From contig NZ_RCWJ01000001.1 in the NCBI RefSeq assembly GCF_003668565.1, positions 372,001 to 436,000 of the forward strand: a DNA stretch of 64,000 nucleotides, written 5' to 3'. The position numbers were made by a program, and so were the translations under genes. Within the stretch, counting starts at the first letter, position 1. Each line of letters starts with the position of its first letter. This DNA comes from Mycetocola zhadangensis. GTDB taxonomy: Bacteria > Actinomycetota > Actinomycetes > Actinomycetales > Microbacteriaceae. This document shows positions 23,393-31,626 of this stretch, piece after piece. A model generated the notes under the pieces. It searched no databases and was not told where the DNA came from. It worked only from the letters and a program-made list of their open reading frames with translations.

Positions 23393-24945
23393 GGCCCCCG
23401 ACTCAGCGCGTCCGGGTCAATTCCCCAGGAGGACAGCTCGGCGCGAAAGTGCGCCGCCGCACCCGAAGCGTCCGCCTCGGCGGCAACAAATCCGTCAGGG
23501 CGCACCAGGTAAAACCTTCCTGGAGTCAGCGCTGTGGCGCCGATCGAGCCGAATGCATGAAACTCAACCGGCAGCAGCCTGGTGAAGCGCACGGCGGTTC
23601 GAGTGTTCACAGGTCCATACACGTGCACCTGCCAGCGTGCCGAACGGAGCGCATCGAAATTCGACCCGGTCCACGGCAGTCTCCTCCCGACAACCGCACC
23701 ACGCCGACCGCGCCTGGCTGTCCGGTCGGCATCGCTCATCCAGTAGTGGATCCGGGTCTGCGACAGGTAGCCGAACAGCCGCGACGCTACCGAAAGTCGC
23801 GGAACACCGGGAACCGCGAGGGGAATGATGAGCCTGGCACCGATGCGGCGAAGCATTCGCATTGCTCCCGTTCCTGAGGTGACGATCCCGAACGCGCGAT
23901 CCGTTGTGGACACCAGTCGCCGAGCGACAGGGCGTCGCTCGGCGTCGTACCGGTCAAGGTAACGCTCGTCCGCTCGGCCGGCGATCAGATCAACCAGTTT
24001 GAGCGCGAGATTGTGTGCGTCCTGCAGGCCTGTGTTCATGCCCTGGGCGCCGACGGGGGAGTGCACGTGGCCGGCATCCCCGGCGAGGAACACGGCACCG
24101 TCGCGGAACCTGGCAGCCACCCGGTGATGCACACGATAGGTGGCGAACCAGCTCAGCCCGCCGTAGCGAACGCCGAAGACGTCCCGCATCTTCGCGCGAG
24201 CGCTCTCCTCGCTCACCTCGGTCGAGCGATTCGAGAGTCGCACGGTGCCCAACAACCGAAAATGCCCATCGGATGCCATCGGAAAAGCGATGAGGAAGGC
24301 ATCCGCCCCGAAACGGATAGCAACGGCGCCCTCCTCGAGGCCCGAGACCTGAGAGGCGTCGGCGACATAAAAGGTGTGCTCGTTCGTCACGCCTTCGAAC
24401 GGAACGCCGCGGAGTCGGCGAACAGCTGACGACCCGCCGTCGGCCCCGACGACGAACCTGGCGCGGATCCATGCGGGGCCATCCGGCCCCAATACCGTCG
24501 CGACACAGCCGCCTGTCGGGTTCTCGACGAGGTTCTCGAGAGTCGTCTGCCAGCGGACTGCCCCGCCGAGGTTGGTGAGGTGATCACCCAGGATGCGCTC
24601 GGTTTTGGACTGCTCGAGAACGTAGAGCCCGGGAAAGGGTGTGAGTCCTGTGCCCAGTTGCCCGACGGGAAGGGAGCCGAATGACTCAGCTTCGAAGCCG
24701 GGCGACACTCGAACCGCGGGGAACGACTCGGCCCTGATGAGGTCGGCGATGCCGAGTTGGTCGTAAATCTCCATGGTTCGCGCCTGCGCAACGAGCGCGC
24801 GGGATTCTCGAGTCGCACCGCTCTTCGAATCCACGGTGATCGCCCGCACGCCACACCGTTGCAGCCAGTTCGCGAGCATCAGACCGGTCGGACCGGCGCC
24901 CACGATGAGGACGTCGACCTGCTCCGGGTCCGACAACGCATCCAC
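23290..24945 (-). CDS. FAD-dependent aromatic monooxygenase (PHBH fold)
   Basis: This 551-residue flavoprotein uses NAD(P)H and oxygen to hydroxylate an aromatic ring. The FAD site VLIVGAGPTGLMLANWL is at residues 13-29, the middle motif is GADGGSSAVRRLRG (DG motif) near residue 168, and the GD motif is FLAGDAGHVHSPVGAQGMN near 288. A C-terminal thioredoxin-like domain follows (FHAFGSIGATALTPGRFYLVRPDG), as in pentachlorophenol- or 3-(3-hydroxyphenyl)propionate-type hydroxylases. The substrate is unknown. The last 34 codons run antiparallel through the end of the convergent small membrane-protein gene, and the Ser-rich tail may be a recent extension. Confidence 0.9.
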   Translation of the reverse strand: MDALSDPEQVDVLIVGAGPTGLMLANWLQRCGVRAITVDSKSGATRESRALVAQARTMEIYDQLGIADLIRAESFPAVRVSPGFEAESFGSLPVGQLGTGLTPFPGLYVLEQSKTERILGDHLTNLGGAVRWQTTLENLVENPTGGCVATVLGPDGPAWIRARFVVGADGGSSAVRRLRGVPFEGVTNEHTFYVADASQVSGLEEGAVAIRFGADAFLIAFPMASDGHFRLLGTVRLSNRSTEVSEESARAKMRDVFGVRYGGLSWFATYRVHHRVAARFRDGAVFLAGDAGHVHSPVGAQGMNTGLQDAHNLALKLVDLIAGRADERYLDRYDAERRPVARRLVSTTDRAFGIVTSGTGAMRMLRRIGARLIIPLAVPGVPRLSVASRLFGYLSQTRIHYWMSDADRTARRGRRGAVVGRRLPWTGSNFDALRSARWQVHVYGPVNTRTAVRFTRLLPVEFHAFGSIGATALTPGRFYLVRPDGFVAAEADASGAAAHFRAELSSWGIDPDALSRGPYLAEVWPGPSPVSSDARGGSAGESMRSDSASSS

Positions 24946-25065
24946 AGCACCATGCTAGGCATTTGCCCCCGCGGCGACTACTCGAGCGATTGCTACTGGA
25001 GCGACGGCTACTAGTCTGAGAAGAGCGCTGCCAGCGGGCTGGCGCACAGACCGATGGGAAGAATC

Positions 25066-25518
25066 GTGCCGCTCACCGGAGAATATGCACCGTCGACAGC
25101 AGGCTGGGCTCGCAAGCAGGTCGAACTGTACGAAAGCTCAGGCGGCACCGAGGGAACCACGCTTCGCGGAATGCCGGTCATCGTCCTGACCAGCGTTGGG
25201 TCGAAGTCGGGAAAACTCCGCAAGACGGCGCTCATGCGGGTCGAACACGATGGCGCATACGCGGTAGTTGCCTCGCTTGGTGGAGCTCCGAAGCACCCGG
25301 TCTGGTACTTCAACCTCCTCAAACACCCGCACGTCGAGCTGCAGGACGGACCGGAGAAACACGATTACCTCGCGCGGGAAGTCACCGGGAGCGAAAAGGC
25401 GCAGTGGTGGGAACGGGCCGTCGCGGCGTACCCGCCGTATGCGGATTACCAGAAGAAAACGGACCGGGAGATCCCGGTTTTTGTTCTCAAACGGATGCCT
25501 GACGGCGCGGATTCCTAG
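25066..25518 (+). CDS. Nitroreductase/deazaflavin (F420)-dependent oxidoreductase family protein
   Basis: This 150-residue protein is of the split-barrel DDN-like family, which uses F420 or other deazaflavins in actinobacteria. Diagnostic segments are [36 protein letters not shown], where SKSGK binds the cofactor phosphate, then [19 protein letters not shown], and DREIPVFVL at the end. The GTG at 25066 is preferred because relatives begin PLTGEYAPS and GGGAAG lies 6 bases upstream; an ATG 12 bases earlier is possible. It is convergent with the hemolysin III gene. Confidence 0.88.
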   Translation: MPLTGEYAPSTAGWARKQVELYESSGGTEGTTLRGMPVIVLTSVGSKSGKLRKTALMRVEHDGAYAVVASLGGAPKHPVWYFNLLKHPHVELQDGPEKHDYLAREVTGSEKAQWWERAVAAYPPYADYQKKTDREIPVFVLKRMPDGADS

Positions 25519-25535
25519 CCGCAACCCCTGTAGGG

Positions 25536-26342
25536 CTAGCCGACGTTGTACACGGGGGAAATGGCGAGCAGGTAGATTCCGGTCCAGTGGCACAGGAACG
25601 CGAGGACCGTGCAGACGTGGAAGATCTCGTGGAACCCGAAGTGTCCTGGCACCGGGTTGGGCTTCTTCAACGCGTAGACCACGGCACCTCCGGTGTACAG
25701 CAGGCCGCCGACGATGATCAGGGTCATGGTGACCGGGTTCGCCTGGAAGATATCGACCAGGTACATGACGGCGGCCCACCCGAGCGCGATGTAGAGCAGG
25801 ACGTAAAGCCAGCGCGGTGCGTGAATCCAGAACACGCGGAACCCGATCCCGAGGATCGCACCCGCCCAGACCAGGGTGAGCAGGAGCGTGCCCTTCTCCG
25901 GCGGAAGCGCCAGGGTCGCGATCGGCGTGTAGCTGCCGGCGATGAGCAGGAAGATGTTGGCGTGGTCCATGCGCTTGAGCAGGATCCGTGCTCGCGGTGA
26001 CCAGGTGAAGCGGTGGTAGAGAGCGCTGATACCGAAGAGCAGGAGAGAGGTCAGGGCAAACACGGCTGTGCTGACCTTGGCTGGCGTGCCCTGTGCCGAG
26101 ACGACGAGCACGATCCCGGCCAGGAGCGCCACGGGTGTTGTTGCGGCGTGAATCCAGCCGCGCCAGGTCGGTTTGATCTCTTCCGGGTGGGAAAGCGAGG
26201 CGTCGATGATCGGAATGTGGGGGAGGTCGGGTCCCCGCGCATCATCGGCGCTCACCGCGGCGTCCGCTGCCGTGTGCGGATGCCGGAGTTCGTCCGCGGT
26301 GTCGGAGATACGGTTCTGACCTGTCGCCTGGTTTTCGGACAT
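25536..26342 (-). CDS. trhA: Hemolysin III / PAQR family membrane protein
   Basis: This is about 268 residues with a 70-residue cytoplasmic lead and seven transmembrane helices. Family landmarks are KPTWRGWIHA at the first helix, SALYHRFTW near the second, DHANIFLLIAGSYTP, and the late HEIFHVCTVLAF with its paired His. The His, Ser, Asp and Glu residues that hold zinc in PAQR proteins are present. Bacterial members are linked to membrane fluidity control rather than proven haemolysis. The start at 26342 (MSENQATG) is chosen; an in-frame GTG at 26369 is the alternative. It is divergent from the prenyl synthase gene. Confidence 0.9.
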   Translation of the reverse strand: MSENQATGQNRISDTADELRHPHTAADAAVSADDARGPDLPHIPIIDASLSHPEEIKPTWRGWIHAATTPVALLAGIVLVVSAQGTPAKVSTAVFALTSLLLFGISALYHRFTWSPRARILLKRMDHANIFLLIAGSYTPIATLALPPEKGTLLLTLVWAGAILGIGFRVFWIHAPRWLYVLLYIALGWAAVMYLVDIFQANPVTMTLIIVGGLLYTGGAVVYALKKPNPVPGHFGFHEIFHVCTVLAFLCHWTGIYLLAISPVYNVG

Positions 26343-26403
26343 GGAACTCAGGATACAAGTCGGCGACACGGGTCCCGTGTGAAAAGTGCACTAACGTAAC
26401 TGT

Positions 26404-27189
26404 GTGACGAAGAGTGGGACGAAGCCTGGTTCCGGCTTTCTTTACAACCTGTACCAGAAGCAAATTCGCCGCGGACTGAGCGGAGCAGCGCTGCCGCATC
26501 ACGTGGCGATGATCATCGACGGCAACCGTCGCTGGGCCAAACAGCTTGGCTACGAGACAGCAGCACACGGGCACCGTGCTGGGGCCGCGAAGATGCGCGA
26601 GTTCCTGGAGTGGTGCGACGACCTCGGTGTGCAGGTTGTCACCCTCTACCTGCTGTCAAGCGACAACCTCACCTCGCGGTCCACCGATGAGCTCCACGAC
26701 CTGGTTGAGATCATCGCGGACCTCGCGGAGGAACTGTCCCACTACCGCGATTGGCGTGTCAAGCACGTGGGGTCATCTGAGGGGCTCCCTGAGCCTCTCG
26801 TTGCCACTCTGTCTGCTGCGGAGTCGCGGACGGCCTCCAAGAGCGGCCTTCACATCAACCTCGCTGTCGGCTATGGCGGTCGCACGGAGATCGTCGACGC
26901 CATGCGCAGCATCGTCGAGGCGCACTCGCTCAAGGGCGGCAGCCTGGAGACCCTCGCCGAGTTGCTCACTCCCGACCTGATCGGGCAGCACCTCTACACG
27001 GGCGGGCAGCCGGACCCCGATCTCGTGATCCGCACGTCAGGAGAACAGCGGCTCAGCGACTTCATGCTGTGGCAGAGCGCACACAGCGAGTTCTATTTCG
27101 TGGAAGCTCTCGGGCCAGACCTGCGTGAGGTGGACTTCCTGCGCGCTGTGCGCGATTATTCACGACGCCAACGCCGCTTCGGCGGATAG
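26404..27189 (+). CDS. uppS: Z-type isoprenyl diphosphate synthase (short/medium chain, Rv1086-like)
   Basis: This 261-residue cis-prenyltransferase extends allylic diphosphates with isopentenyl diphosphate, supplying polyprenyl carriers for the wall. Catalytic Asp39 is in MIIDGNRRWAK, followed by GHRAGAAKM, the FxxS-like LLSSDNLTSR, and the late PDPDLVIRTSGEQRLSDFMLWQ block with conserved Arg and Ser. The order after hemolysin III matches the mycobacterial Z-farnesyl diphosphate synthase locus, so it may make a short product for a second enzyme elsewhere. The GTG start is at 26404. The aminotransferase gene begins 4 bases after its stop. Confidence 0.93.
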   Translation: MTKSGTKPGSGFLYNLYQKQIRRGLSGAALPHHVAMIIDGNRRWAKQLGYETAAHGHRAGAAKMREFLEWCDDLGVQVVTLYLLSSDNLTSRSTDELHDLVEIIADLAEELSHYRDWRVKHVGSSEGLPEPLVATLSAAESRTASKSGLHINLAVGYGGRTEIVDAMRSIVEAHSLKGGSLETLAELLTPDLIGQHLYTGGQPDPDLVIRTSGEQRLSDFMLWQSAHSEFYFVEALGPDLREVDFLRAVRDYSRRQRRFGG

Positions 27190-27193
27190 CCCC

Positions 27194-28315
27194 ATGGTCG
27201 ACATCACAGAGTTTCTTGCTGACTTCGACTCCGAGCCGGGCTACCTCGACTACGCACGCGTCGGCCCGTTGTCTGTTGCTGCCCAGGCGGAACAACGGGT
27301 GTCGCTCGAGCTGCTTGGACGGGCCAGGTTCGGCGTACTCGATACGTTCCGCGCCCAGGACGAACGACTGCGGAACGCGGTGGCCGCCCTGACCGGATTC
27401 GACCCGTCGCACATCGTTTCGCAACCGAACACCAGCATGGGCCTCATGCACGCCATGTTCGGAATGACCGGCGCTGTTCTCGTTTCGCCGGCCGACTTTC
27501 CGAGCGTCACCTTCGCGGCCGTGCGCGCAGCGGAGTCGATGCACGTCCTCACCCCGACCTGGCTTGACACCGATGGCGGCCGGGTGACCCCGCATTCGGT
27601 CAAGGCACAGCTGACCCCGAGCATCACCGCTGTTGCGGTGAGCCTGGTCGACTCGCGCACCGGTTATGTCGCAGACATCGAGGGCATTCGGCAGGTGATC
27701 GGTGATCGTCTCCTGATCGTCGACGCGATTCAGGGTTTCACCGTCGTCGACGCGCCATTCGAGCTTGCGGATGTTGTTGTGTCCGGCGGTCAGAAATGGG
27801 CCCGTTCCGGATGGGGAACCGGCTTTATGGCGCTCAGTGACAGCGCGCTGGAGCACCTCGTGCCCGTGATGAGCGGGTATACAGGCACCGACGAAGACCT
27901 GCCGTGGGATTCGGTACCACCGCCAACCTCCGGTGCTGCGGCCTATTCGATCACCAACCCGGATCCGACCGCGCAGGCGAGGTTTGCCGCATCGCTCGAG
28001 CACGTGGCATCCGTCGGTGTATCTGCGATATCGGAGCGGGTGGACTCGAGAGTCGGCGAGGTGATCGAGCTTGTTGACGAGTTCGGTGTGGCTCTCGCAT
28101 CGTCGCGCGCGGAGAACGAGCGTGCCGGCATCGTCGTACTCGACCCACCGGATGGTCAGGCGAGTCTTCTGGTGGCCGCTCTGCACAACCACGGCGTCAC
28201 TGCGACGGCCCGCCAGGACAGGATTCGTCTCTCGGTGCACGCCGGAACGACCCAGGACACCCTCGGGATGCTGCGGGACGCGCTCGTCTCGTTCCAGACC
28301 GCTGTCGCCCGCTGA
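27194..28315 (+). CDS. Aminotransferase class V-fold PLP enzyme
   Basis: This 373-residue protein has the fold of cysteine desulfurases and isopenicillin-epimerase-like enzymes. PLP contacts are VDAIQGFT (Asp under the ring) near residue 177 and the Schiff-base Lys near residue 201 in VVSGGQKWARSGWGTG. It lacks the active-site Cys loop of NifS or SufS. The reaction is unknown; kynureninase- or epimerase-like chemistry is possible. The ATG at 27194 gives the family's usual length. It is directly behind the prenyl synthase gene and probably in the same transcript. Confidence 0.85.
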   Translation: MVDITEFLADFDSEPGYLDYARVGPLSVAAQAEQRVSLELLGRARFGVLDTFRAQDERLRNAVAALTGFDPSHIVSQPNTSMGLMHAMFGMTGAVLVSPADFPSVTFAAVRAAESMHVLTPTWLDTDGGRVTPHSVKAQLTPSITAVAVSLVDSRTGYVADIEGIRQVIGDRLLIVDAIQGFTVVDAPFELADVVVSGGQKWARSGWGTGFMALSDSALEHLVPVMSGYTGTDEDLPWDSVPPPTSGAAAYSITNPDPTAQARFAASLEHVASVGVSAISERVDSRVGEVIELVDEFGVALASSRAENERAGIVVLDPPDGQASLLVAALHNHGVTATARQDRIRLSVHAGTTQDTLGMLRDALVSFQTAVAR

Positions 28316-28408
28316 CACCCGGGCTGGGGACAAGAGTTAACCTGCGCGCAACTCTCGCCCAGCGTGTCGTTCCTGCGTCGAACAGTTGCCGGTCGTAGCG
28401 TTCCAGTT

Positions 28409-28427
28409 ATCAGGTACCGCACCTGAT
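28409..28427. promoter_or_regulatory. Inverted repeat in the phoH2 upstream region
   Basis: ATCAGGT, spacer ACCGC, ACCTGAT forms a perfect 7-base inverted repeat about 85 bases before the PhoH start. A second small hairpin, CCGGAC-GTTC-GTCCGG (28484-28499), lies just ahead of the ribosome site. Either could regulate the gene; neither is matched to a known regulator. Confidence 0.4.
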
Positions 28428-28511
28428 CGAGACGGCCACATAAGTTCGACTCGATACCCGTTGTGGCCGCTCGTAGAAGAGACCCGGACGTTCGTCCGGC
28501 TGGGAGTGGTT

Positions 28512-29885
28512 ATGACCGCGACACGAACCTCAGCACCAACGCAGCGACAGGAAAGGGACGAGCTCAGCAGAACCGCAGAGAACCCGACGAAGCAAACCGA
28601 ACGTACCTATGTTTTGGATACCTCGGTTTTGTTGTCTGACCCGAAGGCGTTCTTCCGGTTCGCCGAACACGCCATCGTCGTTCCGGTGATTGTGATCTCC
28701 GAACTGGAGGGCAAGAGGAACGACCCCGAGATCGGTTACTTTGCCCGCCAGGCCCTGCGGATCCTCGACGAACTGCGGATCGAGCACGAACGGCTCGACT
28801 TTCCGGTTCCCGTCGGTGACGGAGGGTCGCTCCGGGTGGAGCTCAACCACTCAAACATGGGAGTGCTGCCGAGCGGGCTTCAACTGGGCGACAATGACTC
28901 GCGGATCCTTGCCGTCGCGCTCAACCTCGCGAATGACGGTCTGGCTGTCACCGTGGTGTCGAAGGACCTGCCTCTTCGGGTCAAGGCCGCTTCGATCGGA
29001 CTGCGCGCTGAGGAGTACCTCGCAGAGCAGGCTGTCGATTCGGGGTGGACAGGTATGGCGGAGATCCGCATCTCGGCCGAAGAGATGAGTGACCTCTACG
29101 AGAGCGAGGTCGGGCTGTCCAAGGCCGTCGAAAACCTGCCGGTCAACACGGGGCTCGTCGTTTCCTCCGACCGCGGGTCGGCGCTCGGCAGGGTGACAGG
29201 CAAACGCGAGTTCAGGCTGGTTCGCGGCGACCGCGACGTCTTCGGCCTCCACGGCAGAAGCGCCGAACAACGGCTCGCCATCGATCTGCTGCTCGACCCG
29301 GGGGTCGGCATTGTCTCGCTTGGAGGTCGAGCGGGGACGGGGAAGTCCGCTCTCGCCCTCTGTGCTGGGCTCGAAGCCGTTCTCGAGCGGCAGCAGCACC
29401 GCAAGATCATGGTCTTCCGTCCGCTGTACGCGGTCGGCGGCCAGGAACTTGGCTACCTGCCAGGAGACCAGGGCGACAAGATGAGCCCGTGGGGCCAGGC
29501 CGTGTTCGACACCCTCGGATCTGTCGTGTCGCAGAACGTGCTCGACGAAGTGATTGAACGTGACCTGCTCGAGGTGCTTCCACTCACGCACATCCGTGGT
29601 CGCTCGCTGCACGACGCCTACGTGATCGTGGACGAGGCGCAATCGCTCGAACGCAACGTGCTGCTCACCGTGCTCTCTCGCATAGGCCAGAACTCGCGCG
29701 TGATCCTGACGCACGATGTCGCCCAGCGCGACAACCTGCGGGTGGGCAGGCACGACGGAGTGGCATCCGTCATCGAAGCGCTCAAGGGGCATGACCTGTT
29801 CGGCCACATCACACTCACCAGGTCAGAGCGCAGCTCGATCGCGGCACTGGTCACCGAGATGCTTGAGGGCAACGAACTGGCGTGA
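28512..29885 (+). CDS. phoH2: PIN domain-PhoH ATPase fusion (PhoH2)
   Basis: This 457-residue protein joins a VapC-like PIN ribonuclease to a PhoH-type RNA helicase/ATPase. The PIN domain spans residues about 30-150, with acidic residues in [23 protein letters not shown] and [12 protein letters not shown]. PhoH follows from about 240, with Walker [11 protein letters not shown] near 271, Walker [10 protein letters not shown] and the sensor region [13 protein letters not shown]. PhoH2 proteins unwind and cut RNA in mycobacteria, where a small antitoxin-like gene precedes them; none is evident here. The ATG at 28512 is supported by GGGAG upstream; a TTG 126 bases earlier is in frame but lacks support. 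Confidence 0.9.
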   Translation: MTATRTSAPTQRQERDELSRTAENPTKQTERTYVLDTSVLLSDPKAFFRFAEHAIVVPVIVISELEGKRNDPEIGYFARQALRILDELRIEHERLDFPVPVGDGGSLRVELNHSNMGVLPSGLQLGDNDSRILAVALNLANDGLAVTVVSKDLPLRVKAASIGLRAEEYLAEQAVDSGWTGMAEIRISAEEMSDLYESEVGLSKAVENLPVNTGLVVSSDRGSALGRVTGKREFRLVRGDRDVFGLHGRSAEQRLAIDLLLDPGVGIVSLGGRAGTGKSALALCAGLEAVLERQQHRKIMVFRPLYAVGGQELGYLPGDQGDKMSPWGQAVFDTLGSVVSQNVLDEVIERDLLEVLPLTHIRGRSLHDAYVIVDEAQSLERNVLLTVLSRIGQNSRVILTHDVAQRDNLRVGRHDGVASVIEALKGHDLFGHITLTRSERSSIAALVTEMLEGNELA

Positions 29886-29954
29886 CCCGGTTCGCCCGCG
29901 GCCGGGCTGTGGATAACCCTCACGGGCAATCTCCGGTCCGGCTAGCGTGGTGCG

Positions 29955-30554
29955 ATGACCTCGACGCGGCTTCACGAACCGCCAGCAGCGCCGCTGCTGC
30001 TGCGGCAGCTGGTGGCTCGGGTACCCGTCGCTTCCGTGCTGGCCGTCCTCGGGGTCCTGGCCACTGGCATCCGTCCGCTTGCCCTTGGAATCGTCGCGGT
30101 CGCCGCGGTCACCGAGGAACTTGTCCGGGTGGATGTGGCCGAGCACCGTCTTCCGAATCGACTCGTCCTTCCCCTCTACCCGGTTGTGCTGCTGAGCCTG
30201 ATTGCTGACGGAGCGATCTCCGGGAGCAACCCGCTGGTCGGGATTGCGGCTGGTGCCGGCTGGTTGTTGTTTCTCCTGGTGTTGTGTCTGGCCGGAGGCA
30301 TGGGAATGGGTGATGTGAAGCTCGGCGGTGTTCTTGGGCTCTGCCTTGGTGGCCTGAGCGTGGTGACGTCGATCGGTGGGCTGATGCTCGCGTTCGTCGC
30401 GGGCGCCATCGGCGGTGTGATTGTGCTTCTGCGGCGCCCGGCCAGCGGTGGGGCATCGCGTGGAGCGCTTCGGGTTCCCTTCGGGCCCTTCCTCCTCGCG
30501 GGCTTCTGGCTCGCGGTCGTGTGTTTCCCTTTGCTGGCGGATGCCACCGCATAG
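29955..30554 (+). CDS. Prepilin peptidase-like (A24 family) integral membrane protein
   Basis: This 199-residue protein has about six hydrophobic helices and the two aspartates of A24 leader peptidases. The first is in VDVAEHRLPNRLVLP, the membrane-edge Asp before RLPN. The second is in GGMGMGDVKLGG near residue 120. It lacks the N-terminal cytoplasmic methyltransferase-like domain of large prepilin peptidases, like CpaA/TadV types. No pilin or Tad genes are in the window, so its substrate must be encoded elsewhere. Most of this gene is duplicated about 1 kb downstream. Confidence 0.88.
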   Translation: MTSTRLHEPPAAPLLLRQLVARVPVASVLAVLGVLATGIRPLALGIVAVAAVTEELVRVDVAEHRLPNRLVLPLYPVVLLSLIADGAISGSNPLVGIAAGAGWLLFLLVLCLAGGMGMGDVKLGGVLGLCLGGLSVVTSIGGLMLAFVAGAIGGVIVLLRRPASGGASRGALRVPFGPFLLAGFWLAVVCFPLLADATA

Positions 30555-30596
30555 TCTGAGTACATGGAACAACGCACTCTCGGTCTAACAGGCCGC
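30058..30596 (+). repeat. Direct repeat, upstream copy (539 bp)
   Basis: It aligns without gaps to 31088-31626, offset by 1030 bases and roughly 95 percent identical by eye. It covers all but the first 34 codons of the prepilin-peptidase-like gene, the short gap after it and the first 11 codons of the aldo/keto reductase gene. Confidence 0.95.
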
Positions 30597-30626
30597 GGGT
30601 CGACACAGCGCCCGCGCAGTACCTGA
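30564..30626 (+). pseudogene. Truncated 5' end of an aldo/keto reductase gene
   Basis: MEQRTLGLTGRG matches the first residues of the intact reductase at 31594 (MEQRTLGRTGR). Homology then stops and the frame ends at TGA 30624-30626. It is the leftover carried by the upstream copy of the duplication. Confidence 0.85.
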
Positions 30627-30796
30627 AGTCGATTCTCGGTACGCAGGCGTGCAGGGTCAACTACAACATCGAGCAGCAGTTCGTCTGTCACGTGGCGGTG
30701 GCTGGCTCCCAACCGGGGTTTACAATATGGAGTCATAACGTCCGCCCTTGTTCTGGCAAGCGATCGCCCCGAATGGTTGCAACCGCGACTAGTTAG
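30599..30796 (+). other. Open stretch between the repeats, possible gene remnant
   Basis: Sixty-five codons without an ATG encode APAQYLKSILGTQACRV and later EQQFVCHVAVAGSQPGF before a TAG. The Cys-containing text looks protein-like, but there is no start or ribosome site. It probably belongs to the DNA inserted between the two copies. The family was not recognised. Confidence 0.25.
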
Positions 30797-30811
30797 ACGA
30801 AGGGAAGAAGC

Positions 30812-31069
30812 ATGAAGCGATGGATTATCGGTGTTGCGAGCATCCTCGTTCTCAGTATCTTTGCCTTGCTCGCGGTCAAGACGTATGCGGACATCGGCCG
30901 AGGGCTTGGTGTGCAGTTCGGTCCGATGGATAGCCCGGAAGCTGCATTGCCAGTGGCTGTCGGGTTCGGTTCGATGTACCTCATCGGCATCAGCGCAGTG
31001 GTCTTGGTAGCGCTCATCGGAGTCACCATCGTCCGAGCGTATTTCCCGAGAGGTGACGGGCGTCGATAA
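30812..31069 (+). CDS. Small two-helix membrane protein
   Basis: This 85-residue protein has two hydrophobic helices, residues 4-23 (WIIGVASILVLSIFALLAV) and 50-75 (MYLIGISAVVLVALIGVTIV), ending in a basic tail (RAYFPRGDGRR). GAAGGGAAGAAG precedes the ATG, a good ribosome site. It is the only intact gene in the roughly 490 bases between the duplicated segments. The function is unknown, and codon use is a little less GC-rich than in its neighbours. Confidence 0.6.
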   Translation: MKRWIIGVASILVLSIFALLAVKTYADIGRGLGVQFGPMDSPEAALPVAVGFGSMYLIGISAVVLVALIGVTIVRAYFPRGDGRR

Positions 31070-31086
31070 CGACTTGCCGCAATGAG

Positions 31087-31584
31087 GTGGCCACAGGGAT
31101 CCGTCCTCTGATTTTCGGAATCGTCGCGGTCGCCGCGGTCACCGAGGAACTTGGCCGGGTGGATGTCGCCGAGCGCCGTCTTCCGAATCGACTCGTCCTT
31201 CCCCTCTACCCGGTTGTGCTGCTGAGCCTGATTGCTGACGGAGCGATCTCCGGAAGCAACCCGCTGGTCGGGATTGGGGCGGGCGCCGGCTGGTTGTTGT
31301 TTCTCCTGGTGCTGTGTCTGGCCGGAGGCATGGGGATGGGTGATGTGAAGCTCGGCGGTGTACTCGGGCTCTGCCTTGGAGGCCTGAGCGTGGTGACGGC
31401 GATCGGTGGGCTGATGCTCGCGTTCGTTGCGGGCGCCATCGGCGGCGTGATTGTCCTCCTTCGGCACCCGGCCAGCGGTGGGGCGTCGCGTCGAGCGCTC
31501 CGGGTGCCCTTCGGGCCCTTCCTCCTCGGGGGCTTCTGGCTCGCGGTCGTGTGTTTCCCTTTGCTCGCGGATGCCACGGCATAG
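31087..31584 (+). pseudogene. N-terminally truncated duplicate of the prepilin peptidase-like gene
   Basis: This is nearly the same protein as the gene at 29955, but it begins only at ATGIRPL, so the first 34 residues and most of the first helix are missing. Both catalytic Asp motifs (RLPNRLVLP and GMGMGDVKLGG) are intact and the frame is unbroken to the stop. A GTG at 31087 could start a 165-residue product, but no good ribosome site precedes it. It may be a recent pseudogene or a shortened working copy. Confidence 0.6.
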
Positions 31585-31626
31585 TCTGAGTACATGGAAC
31601 AACGCACTCTCGGACGAACAGGCCGC
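31088..31626 (+). repeat. Direct repeat, downstream copy (539 bp)
   Basis: This is the partner of 30058-30596. The left junction is at TGGCCAC and the right junction is inside codon 11 of the aldo/keto reductase gene, which is complete here. Confidence 0.95.

Noticed and set aside
25516-25541. CTAGCC...GGCTAG hairpin after the deazaflavin-type gene
   Set aside because: Six pairs with a long loop and no T tract; too weak for a terminator call.
27062-28333. 423-codon antisense frame over the aminotransferase gene
   Set aside because: It is Arg/His-rich with no recognisable domain, while the forward gene has the PLP lysine motif.
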